DNA of 53,328 nucleotides, from positions 1 through 53,328 of the forward strand of contig NZ_AYOZ01000013.1 in the NCBI RefSeq assembly GCF_000508165.1, given 5' to 3'. Position numbers and translations under genes: made by a program. Of this stretch, positions 35,269 to 44,162 are shown piece by piece (the first letter of the stretch is position 1; each line of letters starts with the position of its first letter). Under the pieces are notes generated by a model that saw nothing but the letters and a program-made list of their open reading frames with translations, made no database searches and was not told the origin of the DNA. The DNA is from Marinomonas profundimaris. GTDB lineage: Bacteria; Pseudomonadota; Gammaproteobacteria; Pseudomonadales; Marinomonadaceae.

Positions 35269-36717
35269 ATGTATATCGGTATAGATCTCGGCACCTCAGG
35301 CGTAAAAGTCATTCTTATGGCGAAAGATGGACACGTCGTGGCGAGCTGCTCGTCACCTCTTTCCGTGTCGCGTCCTTTTGATCTCTGGTCTGAGCAAAAC
35401 CCAGAAGACTGGTGGCAAGCAACGGATTTGGCCATGTTACAACTGGCTGCAGAAAATAACCTCCAAGAGGTAAAAGCCATTGGCTTATCAGGGCAAATGC
35501 ATGGCGCGACCTTGCTAGGAAAGCTGGGCGAGGTGTTGCGTCCGGCGATTCTTTGGAACGACGGCCGTTCCTATGAAGAATGTTTGTTGCTGCAAAGGCG
35601 TTGTCCAGAAGTGCAATCGATCACGGGGAACTTGGTCATGCCAGGTTTTACCGCTCCGAAATTATTGTGGGTGAAACAGCACGAGCCAGATGTTTTTGCG
35701 CAAATTGATAAAGTGTTGCTGCCAAAAGATTATCTGCGTTTTAGGATGACAGGCGAGTTCGCGACGGATGTCTCGGATGCCTCAGGCACGCTTTGGTTGA
35801 ACATGGAACAACGTGCTTGGAGCGACACCATGTTGCAAGCAACAGGTCTAAATGAACAACAAATGCCAAAGGTGTATGAAGGGACAGAAATCACGGGCAC
35901 GATTAACGAGGCGTTAGCAAAACGTTGGTCCATGTCGGCTGTGTCTGTGGTGGCGGGTGGTGGGGATAACGCTGCAGGCGCGGTCGGCATGGGGATTATC
36001 AAACCGGAAGAAACCATGTTGTCGCTTGGTACGTCAGGCGTAATTTTCTCAGTAAGCGATGGTTTTACAGCGAATCCTGCGGTTGCGTTGCACAGTTTTG
36101 GCCATGCGATTCCAAATACATGGCACACCATGTCGGTGATGTTAAGTGCGGCGAGCTGCATTGATTGGGTTACTAAATTGACGCAATTTAACAGTGTGGA
36201 AGCCGCATTATTGGCCGCCGAAAACCGTGTTGATCATGCGAGTAACGTGACGTTTTTACCCTATTTAAGTGGGGAAAGAACCCCTCATAATGATGCCAAT
36301 GCAAAGGGGGTTTTTTGGGGAATGACCCATGAAACTACGCCAGCGGATCTGGTTCATGCGGTGTTAGAAGGCGTGACCTTTGCCTTGCTTGATGGCTTAG
36401 ACGCCGTGCGCTCGGCTCAGAATATTCATGACAGTATTGATGTGATTGGCGGTGGTGCAAAAAGTACCTATTGGTTGCAATTGCTGGCGGATGTATTTGC
36501 TATTCCGATGGATTACCGCGAAGGCGGAGAGGTTGGTCCTGCATTAGGTGCCGCACGATTGGCTGCGATAGGTGATCAAGGTCAGCAGGCGGTAAATGAT
36601 GTTTGCGTGAAACCGACGTTGATAAAAAGGTATCAGCCAAACTTAGAAAACTCGGCGCGTTATGCGAAAAAACGAGAGCGTTTTCATGATTTATACCAAA
36701 GACTAAAAGGTCTTTAA
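35269..36717 (+). CDS. xylB: xylulokinase
   Basis: 482 residues of the FGGY carbohydrate kinase family. It begins MYIGIDLGTSGVKVILM (phosphate-binding loop 1). It contains GLSGQMHGATLL and the catalytic Asp in PKDYLRFRMTGEFATDVSDASGTLW, and later FLPYLSGERTPHND and VIGGGAKSTYWLQLLADVF (adenosine-binding region). It converts D-xylulose to xylulose 5-phosphate, feeding the pentose phosphate pathway. It follows xylH by 40 bp, completing the xylFGHB transcript. A strong terminator follows at 36723. Confidence 0.95.
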   Translation: MYIGIDLGTSGVKVILMAKDGHVVASCSSPLSVSRPFDLWSEQNPEDWWQATDLAMLQLAAENNLQEVKAIGLSGQMHGATLLGKLGEVLRPAILWNDGRSYEECLLLQRRCPEVQSITGNLVMPGFTAPKLLWVKQHEPDVFAQIDKVLLPKDYLRFRMTGEFATDVSDASGTLWLNMEQRAWSDTMLQATGLNEQQMPKVYEGTEITGTINEALAKRWSMSAVSVVAGGGDNAAGAVGMGIIKPEETMLSLGTSGVIFSVSDGFTANPAVALHSFGHAIPNTWHTMSVMLSAASCIDWVTKLTQFNSVEAALLAAENRVDHASNVTFLPYLSGERTPHNDANAKGVFWGMTHETTPADLVHAVLEGVTFALLDGLDAVRSAQNIHDSIDVIGGGAKSTYWLQLLADVFAIPMDYREGGEVGPALGAARLAAIGDQGQQAVNDVCVKPTLIKRYQPNLENSARYAKKRERFHDLYQRLKGL

Positions 36718-36722
36718 TCACG

Positions 36723-36751
36723 AAAAGCGGTACCGCCTTGTACCGCTTTTT
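36723..36751 (+). terminator. rho-independent terminator after xylB
   Basis: AAAAGCGGTAC and GTACCGCTTTT form a perfect 11-bp stem over a 6-nt loop, followed by T. It separates the xylFGHB transcript from xylR, which must then have its own promoter in 36752-36921. Confidence 0.9.
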
Positions 36752-36921
36752 CACTGTTTTACCACGGTGTTTTTTTCCTCCCCTTTCCCTTCCCGATGGT
36801 CTGTGTATTCAAAATTACGATTTTTATTAATTTGTTTCTGATTTTTGCTATTCCCTAGGACGGCTGAACCTTCTGAGGTTATGATTCTGATCGTAAAAAT
36901 AAAAATTAGAGACGCTTTTGT

Positions 36922-38103
36922 ATGTTTGAAAAACGCTACCGCCTTAACCTTGTGTTCAATGCCAATAAAGTCTACGACCGACAAGTCATTGAAGGCATCG
37001 GCGAATACCTGCAAGCCGCGCAATGCGATTGGGATGTGTACTTTGAAGATGACTTTCGCCATCGTTTGGATGGTTTAAACCATTGGAAGGGCGACGGCAT
37101 TATTGCCGACTTTGATAACCCTGAAGTAGAAGCACTGTTAAGAAATACCGACATTCCGACCGTCGCCGTGGGCGGTTCTTATCATCATAAAAATGATTAT
37201 CCTCGTTTACCATATGTCGCAACAGACAACGCCGCGTTAGTGAAATGCGCGTATGAGCATTTAAAGCGCAAAGGTCTGCCGCAGTTCGCGTTTTATGGTG
37301 TGCCAAGCACAGACTACAGTCGTTGGGCGAGCGAGCGCGAACACGCATTTATCGAGCAAGTGGGTTCTGATGGTTTTGAACCCCATGTTCACCAAGGCTT
37401 GTTTACCACTGCAGAGCTTTGGGAAACAGCGCAACATGATCTAGAAACGTGGCTGCAAGGGCTGCCTAAGCCGATTGGTATTGTCGCGGTGACGGATTCC
37501 CGCGCGCGTCACTTACTGCAAGCCTGTGACCATTTGAACATTATGGTGCCGGAGCAGGTTGCTATTGTCGGGATCGACAATGAAAACATGGCGCGCTATT
37601 TAAATCGCACCGCGCTGTCTTCTGTCGAACAAGGCTGCAAGCAAATGGGCTATGAAGCCGCGAAGATGCTGCATCGCATGTTGCTGGGTTACCCTGTGGA
37701 AGACTCGTTGGTGGTGGTCGATCCGATTGGTGTAGAAGAAAGGCAGTCGTCTGACTATCGAGCGTTGCGCGATCCTTATGTGATTCAAGCCATGCATTTT
37801 ATACGTCATAACGCCTGTCGAGGTGTGAAAGTCGCGCAAGTGGTGGATTACATAGGCATTTCCAGAACCAACCTAGAAACTCGCTTTATCGACGAGATCG
37901 GCTGCTCCATGCATGAGCAATTGCACATGACCAAGTTTTATCGAGCGTGCGAATTGATCACCTCGACCAATCTCCCATTTGACGAAATCGCCCGCACTTG
38001 CGGTTATCCTTCCGTGCAATACATGTACACTGTGTCGCGGAAAAACTTAGGCATGACGCCAGGGGAATACAGAGTGTCGTCACGGCTTGGTAAAGACGCT
38101 TAA
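36922..38103 (+). CDS. xylR: xylose operon activator XylR
   Basis: 393 residues, matching E. coli XylR in length and layout. The N-terminal ~275 residues are a LacI/periplasmic-binding-like sugar sensor: YRLNLVFNANKVYDRQVIEGIGEYLQ, YVATDNAALVKCAYEHLKRKG, GIVAVTDSRARHLLQACDHL and VAIVGIDNENMARYLN. The C-terminal ~100 residues are an AraC double helix-turn-helix (GVKVAQVVDYIGISRTNLETRF and PFDEIARTCGYPSVQYMYTVSRKNLGMTPGEYR). D-xylose binding should activate xylFGHB and xylA. A GAGA lies about 10 nt before ATG 36922. Confidence 0.93.
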   Translation: MFEKRYRLNLVFNANKVYDRQVIEGIGEYLQAAQCDWDVYFEDDFRHRLDGLNHWKGDGIIADFDNPEVEALLRNTDIPTVAVGGSYHHKNDYPRLPYVATDNAALVKCAYEHLKRKGLPQFAFYGVPSTDYSRWASEREHAFIEQVGSDGFEPHVHQGLFTTAELWETAQHDLETWLQGLPKPIGIVAVTDSRARHLLQACDHLNIMVPEQVAIVGIDNENMARYLNRTALSSVEQGCKQMGYEAAKMLHRMLLGYPVEDSLVVVDPIGVEERQSSDYRALRDPYVIQAMHFIRHNACRGVKVAQVVDYIGISRTNLETRFIDEIGCSMHEQLHMTKFYRACELITSTNLPFDEIARTCGYPSVQYMYTVSRKNLGMTPGEYRVSSRLGKDA

Positions 38104-38142
38104 TGCATTTGAAAAATAAATGAGACGATAATATCAAGCATA

Positions 38143-38180
38143 AAAAAACACAGGTCAGTGTCACTGGCCTGTGTTTTTTA
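38143..38180. terminator. strong bidirectional terminator between xylR and xylA
   Basis: AAAAACACAGGTCAGT pairs with ACTGGCCTGTGTTTTT over a 3-nt loop, with one G:U, and is flanked by A and T runs on both sides. It serves the convergent xylR (plus) and xylA (minus) genes. Confidence 0.93.
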
Positions 38181-38202
38181 TTTTGTACTGAATGTTTCGG
38201 TG

Positions 38203-39522
38203 TTATTTATAGATAAAACCGTTCACTACATTTTCTAGCATTTCTTGACGGCCAGAAACGGCTTTAGGGTCAAGATTATTTTTCTCTGCGTAAGCCGCAA
38301 GGTCTTGCAAAGTATGCTTGCCAGCTAAAATGTCTGCACCCAAAGAGTCGTTCCATTTCGCATAGCGTTGATCGACCATTTTCGACAAGCTTTCGTCTTC
38401 GATCATTTTCACTGCGCGTTCTAATGACAGCGCCAAGGTATCCATGGCTCCAATATGACCGTGAAATAAATCTTCCAGATCCATCGACTGACGGCGCAGT
38501 TTGGTGTCAAACATGTAGCCGCCGTTTTGGAAACCGCCGTTTTTCAGAATCTCATACGTCACCAATGTGTATTCTTCTACGCTGGTCGGGAATTGGTCTG
38601 TATCCCAGCCTAATTGCGCGTCGCCTTGGTTGGCATCGACTGAGCCGAGAAGACCCAAAGAGCATGCAGTGGCGATTTCATGATGGAAACTGTGACCCGC
38701 TAATGTGGCGTGGTTGGCTTCAATGTTGACCTTGATCTCTTTTTCAAGACCAAACTCTTTCAAGAAACCGTACACCGTCGCGGTATCGTAATCGTACTGA
38801 TGTTTGGTTGGCTCAGCCGGTTTTGGTTCGATCAATAAGGTGCCTTTGAAACCGATTTTGTATTTATGTTCAACCACCATTTGCATGAAACGACCAAGTT
38901 GGGCGCGTTCACGTTTCAAATCGGTATTTAGTAGGGTTTCATAACCTTCACGACCGCCCCACAAGACATAGTTTTGCCCGCCTAATGCTTTGGTCGCATT
39001 CATCGCATGAAACACCTGAGTCGCCGCGTAAGCGAAGATCTCTGGGTTCGGATTTGACGCCGCGCCAGACATGTATCTTGGGTTGGAAAAGGCATTTGCC
39101 GTCCCCCATAAAAGCTTCACGCCAGTAGCTTCTTGCTTAGCTTGAAGGACATCGACCATTTCTGCGAAGTTGTTAATGTATTCTTTTAACGAACGGCCTT
39201 CTGGGCTGACATCAATGTCGTGAAAGCTGTAATAAGAAATGCCCAATTTTGTGAAGAATTCAAACGCCGCATCGGCTTTTAGCTTCGCTGCGTCCATTTC
39301 GGATGCCGCTTTATACCAAGGTCGATCAAAGGTATTTGCCCCAAAGACATCGCTTCCTTGCCAACAGAAATTGTGCCAATAACAGGCCGCCATTCTCAAA
39401 TGCTCTGCCATGGTTTTGCCCATTAGCACCTTATTCGCATCGTAATGTTTGAAAGCAAAAGGGTTAGTTGAATTTGCGCCTTCGTATTTTACAAATGGCA
39501 CTGTCTTAAAAAATTCGCTCAT
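38203..39522 (-). CDS. xylA: xylose isomerase
   Basis: 439 residues, the class II length of proteobacterial XylA. Metal- and substrate-binding segments are present: [13 protein letters not shown] (catalytic His/Asp pair), [35 protein letters not shown] (Glu and Lys ligands), [17 protein letters not shown] and [20 protein letters not shown]. It isomerises D-xylose to D-xylulose using Mg2+ or Mn2+. AGGAG lies about 7 nt before ATG 39522. Unlike E. coli, where xylA and xylB share an operon, here xylA is alone on the opposite strand, converging on xylR. Confidence 0.96.
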   Translation of the reverse strand: MSEFFKTVPFVKYEGANSTNPFAFKHYDANKVLMGKTMAEHLRMAACYWHNFCWQGSDVFGANTFDRPWYKAASEMDAAKLKADAAFEFFTKLGISYYSFHDIDVSPEGRSLKEYINNFAEMVDVLQAKQEATGVKLLWGTANAFSNPRYMSGAASNPNPEIFAYAATQVFHAMNATKALGGQNYVLWGGREGYETLLNTDLKRERAQLGRFMQMVVEHKYKIGFKGTLLIEPKPAEPTKHQYDYDTATVYGFLKEFGLEKEIKVNIEANHATLAGHSFHHEIATACSLGLLGSVDANQGDAQLGWDTDQFPTSVEEYTLVTYEILKNGGFQNGGYMFDTKLRRQSMDLEDLFHGHIGAMDTLALSLERAVKMIEDESLSKMVDQRYAKWNDSLGADILAGKHTLQDLAAYAEKNNLDPKAVSGRQEMLENVVNGFIYK

Positions 39523-39645
39523 ATCAGAACTCCTGACTGTTGTTATTTTTGTCCCTACGAATGATTGGTTTTTTGAGCGATTGCTTCAATTACGAAATTT
39601 CTTGAGGGCGTTATTGAATTTGTTGAGGAGGCTTGTTGAACAGTA

Positions 39646-39813
39646 TTAGCTGATGAACTCAAAGGCTCTATGTTTGAACTTCTTAAGGATTTAACTGAGC
39701 TCCAGAATGTCACTGTCGATCCAGAGCTAGAGACTATTGTTTAGCCGAATGGCGCAGATTTAGCACCAGAGTTTTTAAAGGCATTGCAGAGCAAGCAGAT
39801 AAATTTGTGCTAA
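39646..39813 (+). pseudogene. DUF2442-like protein fragment, interrupted
   Basis: The frame reads GSMFELLKDLTELQNVTVDPELETIV, then a TAG stop, then PNGADLAPEFLKAL and a final TAA at 39811. The DUF2442 family, often found in toxin-antitoxin-like pairs, has a C-terminal block close to F-E-PLKD...VDPELGTIVWPNGADLAPE. The match continues on both sides of the stop, exactly where Trp (TGG) is expected, so a TGG-to-TAG change is likely. The N-terminal half and any start are missing, as is a partner gene. The stretch 39523-39929 holds nothing else recognisable apart from the xylA leader. Confidence 0.75.
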
Positions 39814-39929
39814 ATAATAATTTTATCCCGCTTAAAAGTTGTCCCTGCTTGGGGTGTTATGCCTAGAAGGTAATGATGGAATCGATATACGAAATAATAC
39901 AGAACAACCCCGAGTATCTTGTGTGGGCA

Positions 39930-40652
39930 TTACCCCTTCACACAAACATACACTGAGTTGGTCGATTGTCCGCCTTGAAACGGGTTATCGAATGACACTA
40001 GGTGTGAATCGACGTTCTGAAATACGGTTTTTAGCAATTCAATGAAGTTGTTTTCTGGTGGGTTTTGCGACCACATGGCGAATACACCGTTTGGTTTCAG
40101 TTGTTCTGCCATGCGTGATAGGTTTTCTGTGGTGTAGAAACCGGCGTTGCTTGGGTTTAGGTATTCGGTAGGGGAATGGTCGATGTCGAGCAAGATAGCA
40201 TCGAACTTTTTACCAGCATGGCTTGGGTCAAATCCAGTACTAGGGTCTGTGGCGAGGTCGAAAAAGCTGCCCAAAATATAACGGTTGCGTTTGTCTGCGT
40301 TGAGTATTTTTCCCAGTGGAACGAGCTCTTTTTGATGCCAGCTGATGACGGTGTCTAACGCATCAACCACAAGCAGCTCGGTAATACGTTCGTCTTCTAA
40401 CGCAGCCACGGCGGTGTAACCTAAGCCCAATCCACCGACAACCACACTCAAGTTATCGCCTTGTACTTGCGCTAAGCCAAGGGTGGATAACGCTTCTTCT
40501 GCATCGACAAACATGCTCGACATCAGAAATTCTTCGCCCAGTTTTACTTCGTAGATATCTCTGTCGCCAAACGCGGGGATGCGACGTCTGCGCAGGGAAA
40601 TTTCACCTAAAGGGGATTCTTGGCTGTCGATTTCTTCGAACAATAACGGCAT
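39930..40652 (-). CDS. spermidine-synthase-like (polyamine aminopropyltransferase family) protein
   Basis: 240 residues with a Rossmann-type methyltransferase-like fold: VVVGGLGLGYTAVAAL (nucleotide-binding loop, about 70-85), ITELLVVDALDTVISWHQ, then FDAILLDIDHSP at about 149-160 in place of the LIxDxxDP motif of true spermidine synthases. The N-terminal half is short. It looks like the divergent spermidine-synthase-like group often annotated as methyltransferase; aminopropyl transfer is not certain. Monocistronic and minus strand, with AGGA about 12 nt before ATG 40652. Confidence 0.7.
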   Translation of the reverse strand: MPLLFEEIDSQESPLGEISLRRRRIPAFGDRDIYEVKLGEEFLMSSMFVDAEEALSTLGLAQVQGDNLSVVVGGLGLGYTAVAALEDERITELLVVDALDTVISWHQKELVPLGKILNADKRNRYILGSFFDLATDPSTGFDPSHAGKKFDAILLDIDHSPTEYLNPSNAGFYTTENLSRMAEQLKPNGVFAMWSQNPPENNFIELLKTVFQNVDSHLVSFDNPFQGGQSTNSVYVCVKG

Positions 40653-40914
40653 GATTGGGGTGTCCTAATAGCATGAGAGTTGATACGAGCGACCTTCTTG
40701 GAAAAGCCTGGTGTTGGTGCTTTTTCCGTTGGCGATTTTAAGGAATAATCGGCTTTGAAATCGGTCGTGTTCGTATTTGATTTTCCGTATTTTACAACAG
40801 CTACTTATCAATAAGCTGATAGCAGTCTAAAAAAACCTTCTTTTATTCAAAAATTAATGAATACTTGAAACATTACAGTAGGATTCCCCCCAACCTTACG
40901 TGAATGGAGTCATT

Positions 40915-41397
40915 ATGCCTTTACTAGTTCCCATGTCTAAACCGTTTTTTTCATCCTACATTGAAGAATTGATCGTGCAGTATGCAAAAGAAAATGTCGA
41001 ATCAGGCCGATGGCAGAAAGCGGGGTCCTTAACGCGCTCCCGACGTGATACAGAGCGATTGTTGCCACTTGGTATCGAGACGGAAAACAACCATTTTTTT
41101 GAAATGAAAGTGCCAGACGTGCATGAGTCGGTTGGCAGCATATGGTTGTCGCTTGAAAACAGTGCGACCACGGGCACGGTTTTCATTTATGATTTAGAAA
41201 TTAAGCAGGAATATCGCCGAAAGGGTTATGCCAAGCTTGCCCTGAAGGAAATCGAAGAATTTGCCGCGACACACAATATTGTCAATATTGGCTTGCATGT
41301 CTTTTCTAACAACGAAGCGGCTCAAACGCTTTACGCCGACATGGGATTTCAAACCGTGAGTCTGAATATGGTGAAGAGGCTTGAGCCATCTCATTAA
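40915..41397 (+). CDS. GNAT-family N-acetyltransferase
   Basis: About 160 residues. The acetyl-CoA-binding core is at the C-terminus: FIYDLEIKQEYRRKGYAKLALKEIEEFA (beta4, then the pyrophosphate-binding R-R-K-G-Y-A loop) and IGLHVFSNNEAAQTLYADMGFQTVS, the usual GNAT motif B. The N-terminal third is variable and helical, and gives no substrate clue. GGAG lies 5 nt before ATG 40915; the GTG at 40900 is less likely. Confidence 0.88.
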   Translation: MPLLVPMSKPFFSSYIEELIVQYAKENVESGRWQKAGSLTRSRRDTERLLPLGIETENNHFFEMKVPDVHESVGSIWLSLENSATTGTVFIYDLEIKQEYRRKGYAKLALKEIEEFAATHNIVNIGLHVFSNNEAAQTLYADMGFQTVSLNMVKRLEPSH

Positions 41398-41494
41398 TAT
41401 TTGTATAAAAAATAGTTAAAAAAACGGTCTAAACCTGCGCTCTAAAATAGGCATTCTGCAAAGAAGAGCCATCAAAATCCAGTTCAATAAAGAA

Positions 41495-43027
41495 GTGAGT
41501 ACATTGGAACATCAAGAAGGTTGTTGGGCGGTTTGTCCTGAATGTTTGGGGCTCGGTAAAAAGAGCCGAAAGCTGCGCAAGAAAGTGAAGCTGCGTTACC
41601 AGAAAGCATTGGACGCGTTCGAAAAATCGAATGGTGAAGGGCTTGCTCCTGTTCGTCCGCAAGGCCATCTTGAAGACTGTGTGAAATGCGCGGGTTCTGG
41701 CTTGCTTGCTATGGCGACTTTCCCGGTTGCCGATACAGAAAACTTCCCACATGTTGCGATTGTTGGTGGCGGTATTGGCGGTGTGGCGCTGGCCGTGGCG
41801 TGTTTGCACCGTGGTATTCCCTTTACGCTCTATGAGCGCGATAGCGGTTTTGAAGCCCGTTCTCAGGGTTATGGATTGACGTTGCAGCAAGCCACTAAAG
41901 CGGTTGAAGGCTTGGGCTTGTTTTCATTAGAAGCGGGCGTGGTGTCTACTCGTCATTTGGTTCATACCACACAAGGCGAAGTGGTCGGCGAATGGGGCAT
42001 GCGCAAGTGGATGCAGTCCGATGAGCAAACGCCGCAGAAATTGTCTTCGTCGAAACGTACCAATGTTCACATCGCGCGTCAGTCTTTGCGTTTAGCCTTG
42101 CTTGGTCAGTTAGACGGTCAGTTGAATGATCCATTAGGCGATCAAGTGCGCGTGCAATGGAATCATCAATTGGTGGATTTCAAAGAAACAGAAGCCGACG
42201 GTGTTGAGCTGATGTTTCATGTGAAGAATCCACAAAAGGGTTCGGTAAACGAAGAGCGCAAAGTTGTTAAGGCCGATTTATTGGTCGGTGCCGATGGCAT
42301 CCGCAGCGTGGTTCGAAAACAACTGATTGGTGAAAAGACAACACCGCTGCGTTATTTAGGCTGTATTGTGATTCTCGGCATTTGTCCGTTAAAAGATCTG
42401 AATGGGTTTGAGAGCGATTTGCTGGATTCAGCCACGGTTTTTCAAACCGCCAATGGCAATGAACGAATTTACATCATGCCGTATGACGCGGAATCTGTGA
42501 TGTGGCAATTGAGTTTCCCCATGCCCGAAGAGGACGCGAAAGCGCTGAGTGCGCAAGGCGTGACGGCATTGAAAGAAGAAGCGTGCAAACGTACGCAATG
42601 GCACGATCCGATTCCTCAGATCTTAGCGGCCACGTTAGAAACGCATATATCAGGTTACCCTGTGTACGACCGTACTTTGTTGGACGCGGCATTATTGGCG
42701 AAAGGCAAAAGCATTACCTTGATAGGCGATGCGGCGCATCCAATGAGCCCATTTAAAGGTCAAGGGGCGAATCAAGCATTATTAGACGCGCTGGCATTGG
42801 CTCGAAGCATCACCAAAGGTTGTCAGCCGCCGTCTGAGTGGCAGGAAGATTGGCGAAAAATCGGCATTAGAGACAGTGTGTTAACAGATTTTGAAGCCGA
42901 AATGTTAGCGCGCAGTGCGGTCAAGGTAAAAGGGTCGGCCGAGGCGGCAGAATTCTTGCATTCTGATGTTGTGCTCCATGAAGGCAATGAACCAAGAGGG
43001 CGCTGTCTAAATCGAAATGAAGGGTGA
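41495..43027 (+). CDS. FAD-dependent monooxygenase with N-terminal DnaJ-like Cys motif pair
   Basis: 510 residues. Residues 88-96 (VAIVGGGIGG) bind the FAD ADP part; LLVGADGIRSVVRKQL is the DG motif, and LIGDAAHPMSPFKGQGANQALLDALALA is the GD motif of group A flavoprotein hydroxylases (PHBH/TetX type). In front stands an unusual ~75-residue extension. It holds CPECLGLG (Cys14, Cys17) and CVKCAGSG (Cys62, Cys65), separated by a highly basic stretch (KKSRKLRKKVKLRYQKAL). CxxCxGxG pairs are the zinc-binding repeat of DnaJ, so a zinc site is likely. The start is GTG 41495. It lies 89 bp before the Rho-like gene. Substrate unknown. Confidence 0.85.
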   Translation: MSTLEHQEGCWAVCPECLGLGKKSRKLRKKVKLRYQKALDAFEKSNGEGLAPVRPQGHLEDCVKCAGSGLLAMATFPVADTENFPHVAIVGGGIGGVALAVACLHRGIPFTLYERDSGFEARSQGYGLTLQQATKAVEGLGLFSLEAGVVSTRHLVHTTQGEVVGEWGMRKWMQSDEQTPQKLSSSKRTNVHIARQSLRLALLGQLDGQLNDPLGDQVRVQWNHQLVDFKETEADGVELMFHVKNPQKGSVNEERKVVKADLLVGADGIRSVVRKQLIGEKTTPLRYLGCIVILGICPLKDLNGFESDLLDSATVFQTANGNERIYIMPYDAESVMWQLSFPMPEEDAKALSAQGVTALKEEACKRTQWHDPIPQILAATLETHISGYPVYDRTLLDAALLAKGKSITLIGDAAHPMSPFKGQGANQALLDALALARSITKGCQPPSEWQEDWRKIGIRDSVLTDFEAEMLARSAVKVKGSAEAAEFLHSDVVLHEGNEPRGRCLNRNEG

Positions 43028-43116
43028 TGACGGAATCATTAGCACGATCGCCTTCGTGGTCGGCTGTAAATATCACCTATTTTAAAATCACTTTATAAGA
43101 GCCATTGGTCAATATT

Positions 43117-44073
43117 ATGACGAGAAAAATACTCAGCCTGAAAGGCAAGAGATCAAAAGACGTAGAACCTGAGCCGCAGGCGGTTGAAGATCCGTTTTCT
43201 AATGATCCTATTAAACGTTTTATGAATGGCGTTGTGATTCATCCTGCGCCTTGTATTCGATTAGAGTCGGGTTCTAATCAGCTTTCAATGCGTGCAATGG
43301 ATCTGATCTCGCCAATTGGAATGGGCCAACGTGGGTTGATTGTTGCCCCGCCGGGATCGGGTAAAACCACCACGCTGAAGCATATTTGTCAGGCAGTGAG
43401 TAACGCGTACCCTGCGATCAAACTCTACGCTTTGCTGATTGATGAACGACCAGAAGAAGTGACCGATTTCAAACGCAGTGTTTTGGCGGAGGTTCACGCT
43501 TCATCTTCGGACGAAAGTTACACACAACACGTTAAAGTCGCTGATGAGCTGCTTGAAAAAGCACGTAAAGAAGCAGGCGAAGGTCACGATGTGATGATCG
43601 TGATTGATTCTCTCACACGGCTTTCTCGAGTTCATAATGCGGGACAAAAAAGCAGCGGGCGTACCATGTCTGGCGGGCTAGACACCCGAGCCTTAGAAAT
43701 ACCGCGAAAGTTGTTTGGTGCCGCGAGAAACATTGAAAACGGCGGATCGCTGACGATCCTCGCGACCATCTTGGTTGATACGGGCAGTCGGATGGATCAG
43801 GTGATTTTTGAAGAGTTCAAGGGCACGGGTAATATGGAGGTGGTGTTGTCGCGCGATGTGGCGAGTCATCGTATTTTCCCTGCGTTGGACATTGCGAAAA
43901 GCGGTACGCGCCGTGAAGAACTGTTGATTGATGCCAAAGACATTGAAAAGGTAAGGGCATTGCGCCGATCGTTGACGGATCTTAAGCCTGTTGATGGTAC
44001 GAAGCAGCTGGTGGATCTGCTCAATGAGTTTCCGACCAATGCTGAGCTGTTGAAGGTGTTTTCACCGGCATAA
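43117..44073 (+). CDS. short Rho paralogue: ATPase core without N-terminal RNA-binding domain
   Basis: About 318 residues against about 419 for Rho. After a ~45-residue basic/acidic leader the sequence follows the Rho C-terminal domain closely: SPIGMGQRGLIVAPP, P-loop PPGSGKT (78-84), LLIDERPEEVTD (109-116), IVIDSLTRLSR (D164), SGGLDTRALEIPRKLFGAARN, EEFKGTGNMEVVLSR and the arginine-finger segment SGTRREELL (R265). The Rho N-terminal helix bundle and cold-shock primary RNA site are absent. The P-loop is PPGSGKT where E. coli Rho has PPKAGKT. It could form a hexameric RNA or DNA motor, but could not load on RNA like Rho. ATG 43117 is preferred over TTG 43105. Confidence 0.9.
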   Translation: MTRKILSLKGKRSKDVEPEPQAVEDPFSNDPIKRFMNGVVIHPAPCIRLESGSNQLSMRAMDLISPIGMGQRGLIVAPPGSGKTTTLKHICQAVSNAYPAIKLYALLIDERPEEVTDFKRSVLAEVHASSSDESYTQHVKVADELLEKARKEAGEGHDVMIVIDSLTRLSRVHNAGQKSSGRTMSGGLDTRALEIPRKLFGAARNIENGGSLTILATILVDTGSRMDQVIFEEFKGTGNMEVVLSRDVASHRIFPALDIAKSGTRREELLIDAKDIEKVRALRRSLTDLKPVDGTKQLVDLLNEFPTNAELLKVFSPA

Positions 44074-44100
44074 CTGTTAAGTGCTTTGGACGGTAACATA

Positions 44101-44153
44101 AAAAAGGGCTTGGATTTCTTACAGGATAGTGTAAGACGCTCAAGCCCTTTTTT
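44101..44153. terminator. bidirectional terminator between rho-like and bactofilin genes
   Basis: AAAAAGGGCTTG pairs with CAAGCCCTTTTT, and an inner TTACA/TGTAA stem shortens the loop. T and A runs flank both sides. It can end both convergent transcripts. Confidence 0.88.
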
Positions 44154-44162
44154 CATTTGATA

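Noticed and set aside
36972..37839. Minus-strand frames inside xylR
   Set aside because: Shadows of a gene with full-length XylR similarity.
39839..40045. Plus-strand 68-codon frame next to the pseudogene
   Set aside because: It overlaps the 3' end of the spermidine-synthase-like gene in antisense and has no family resemblance.
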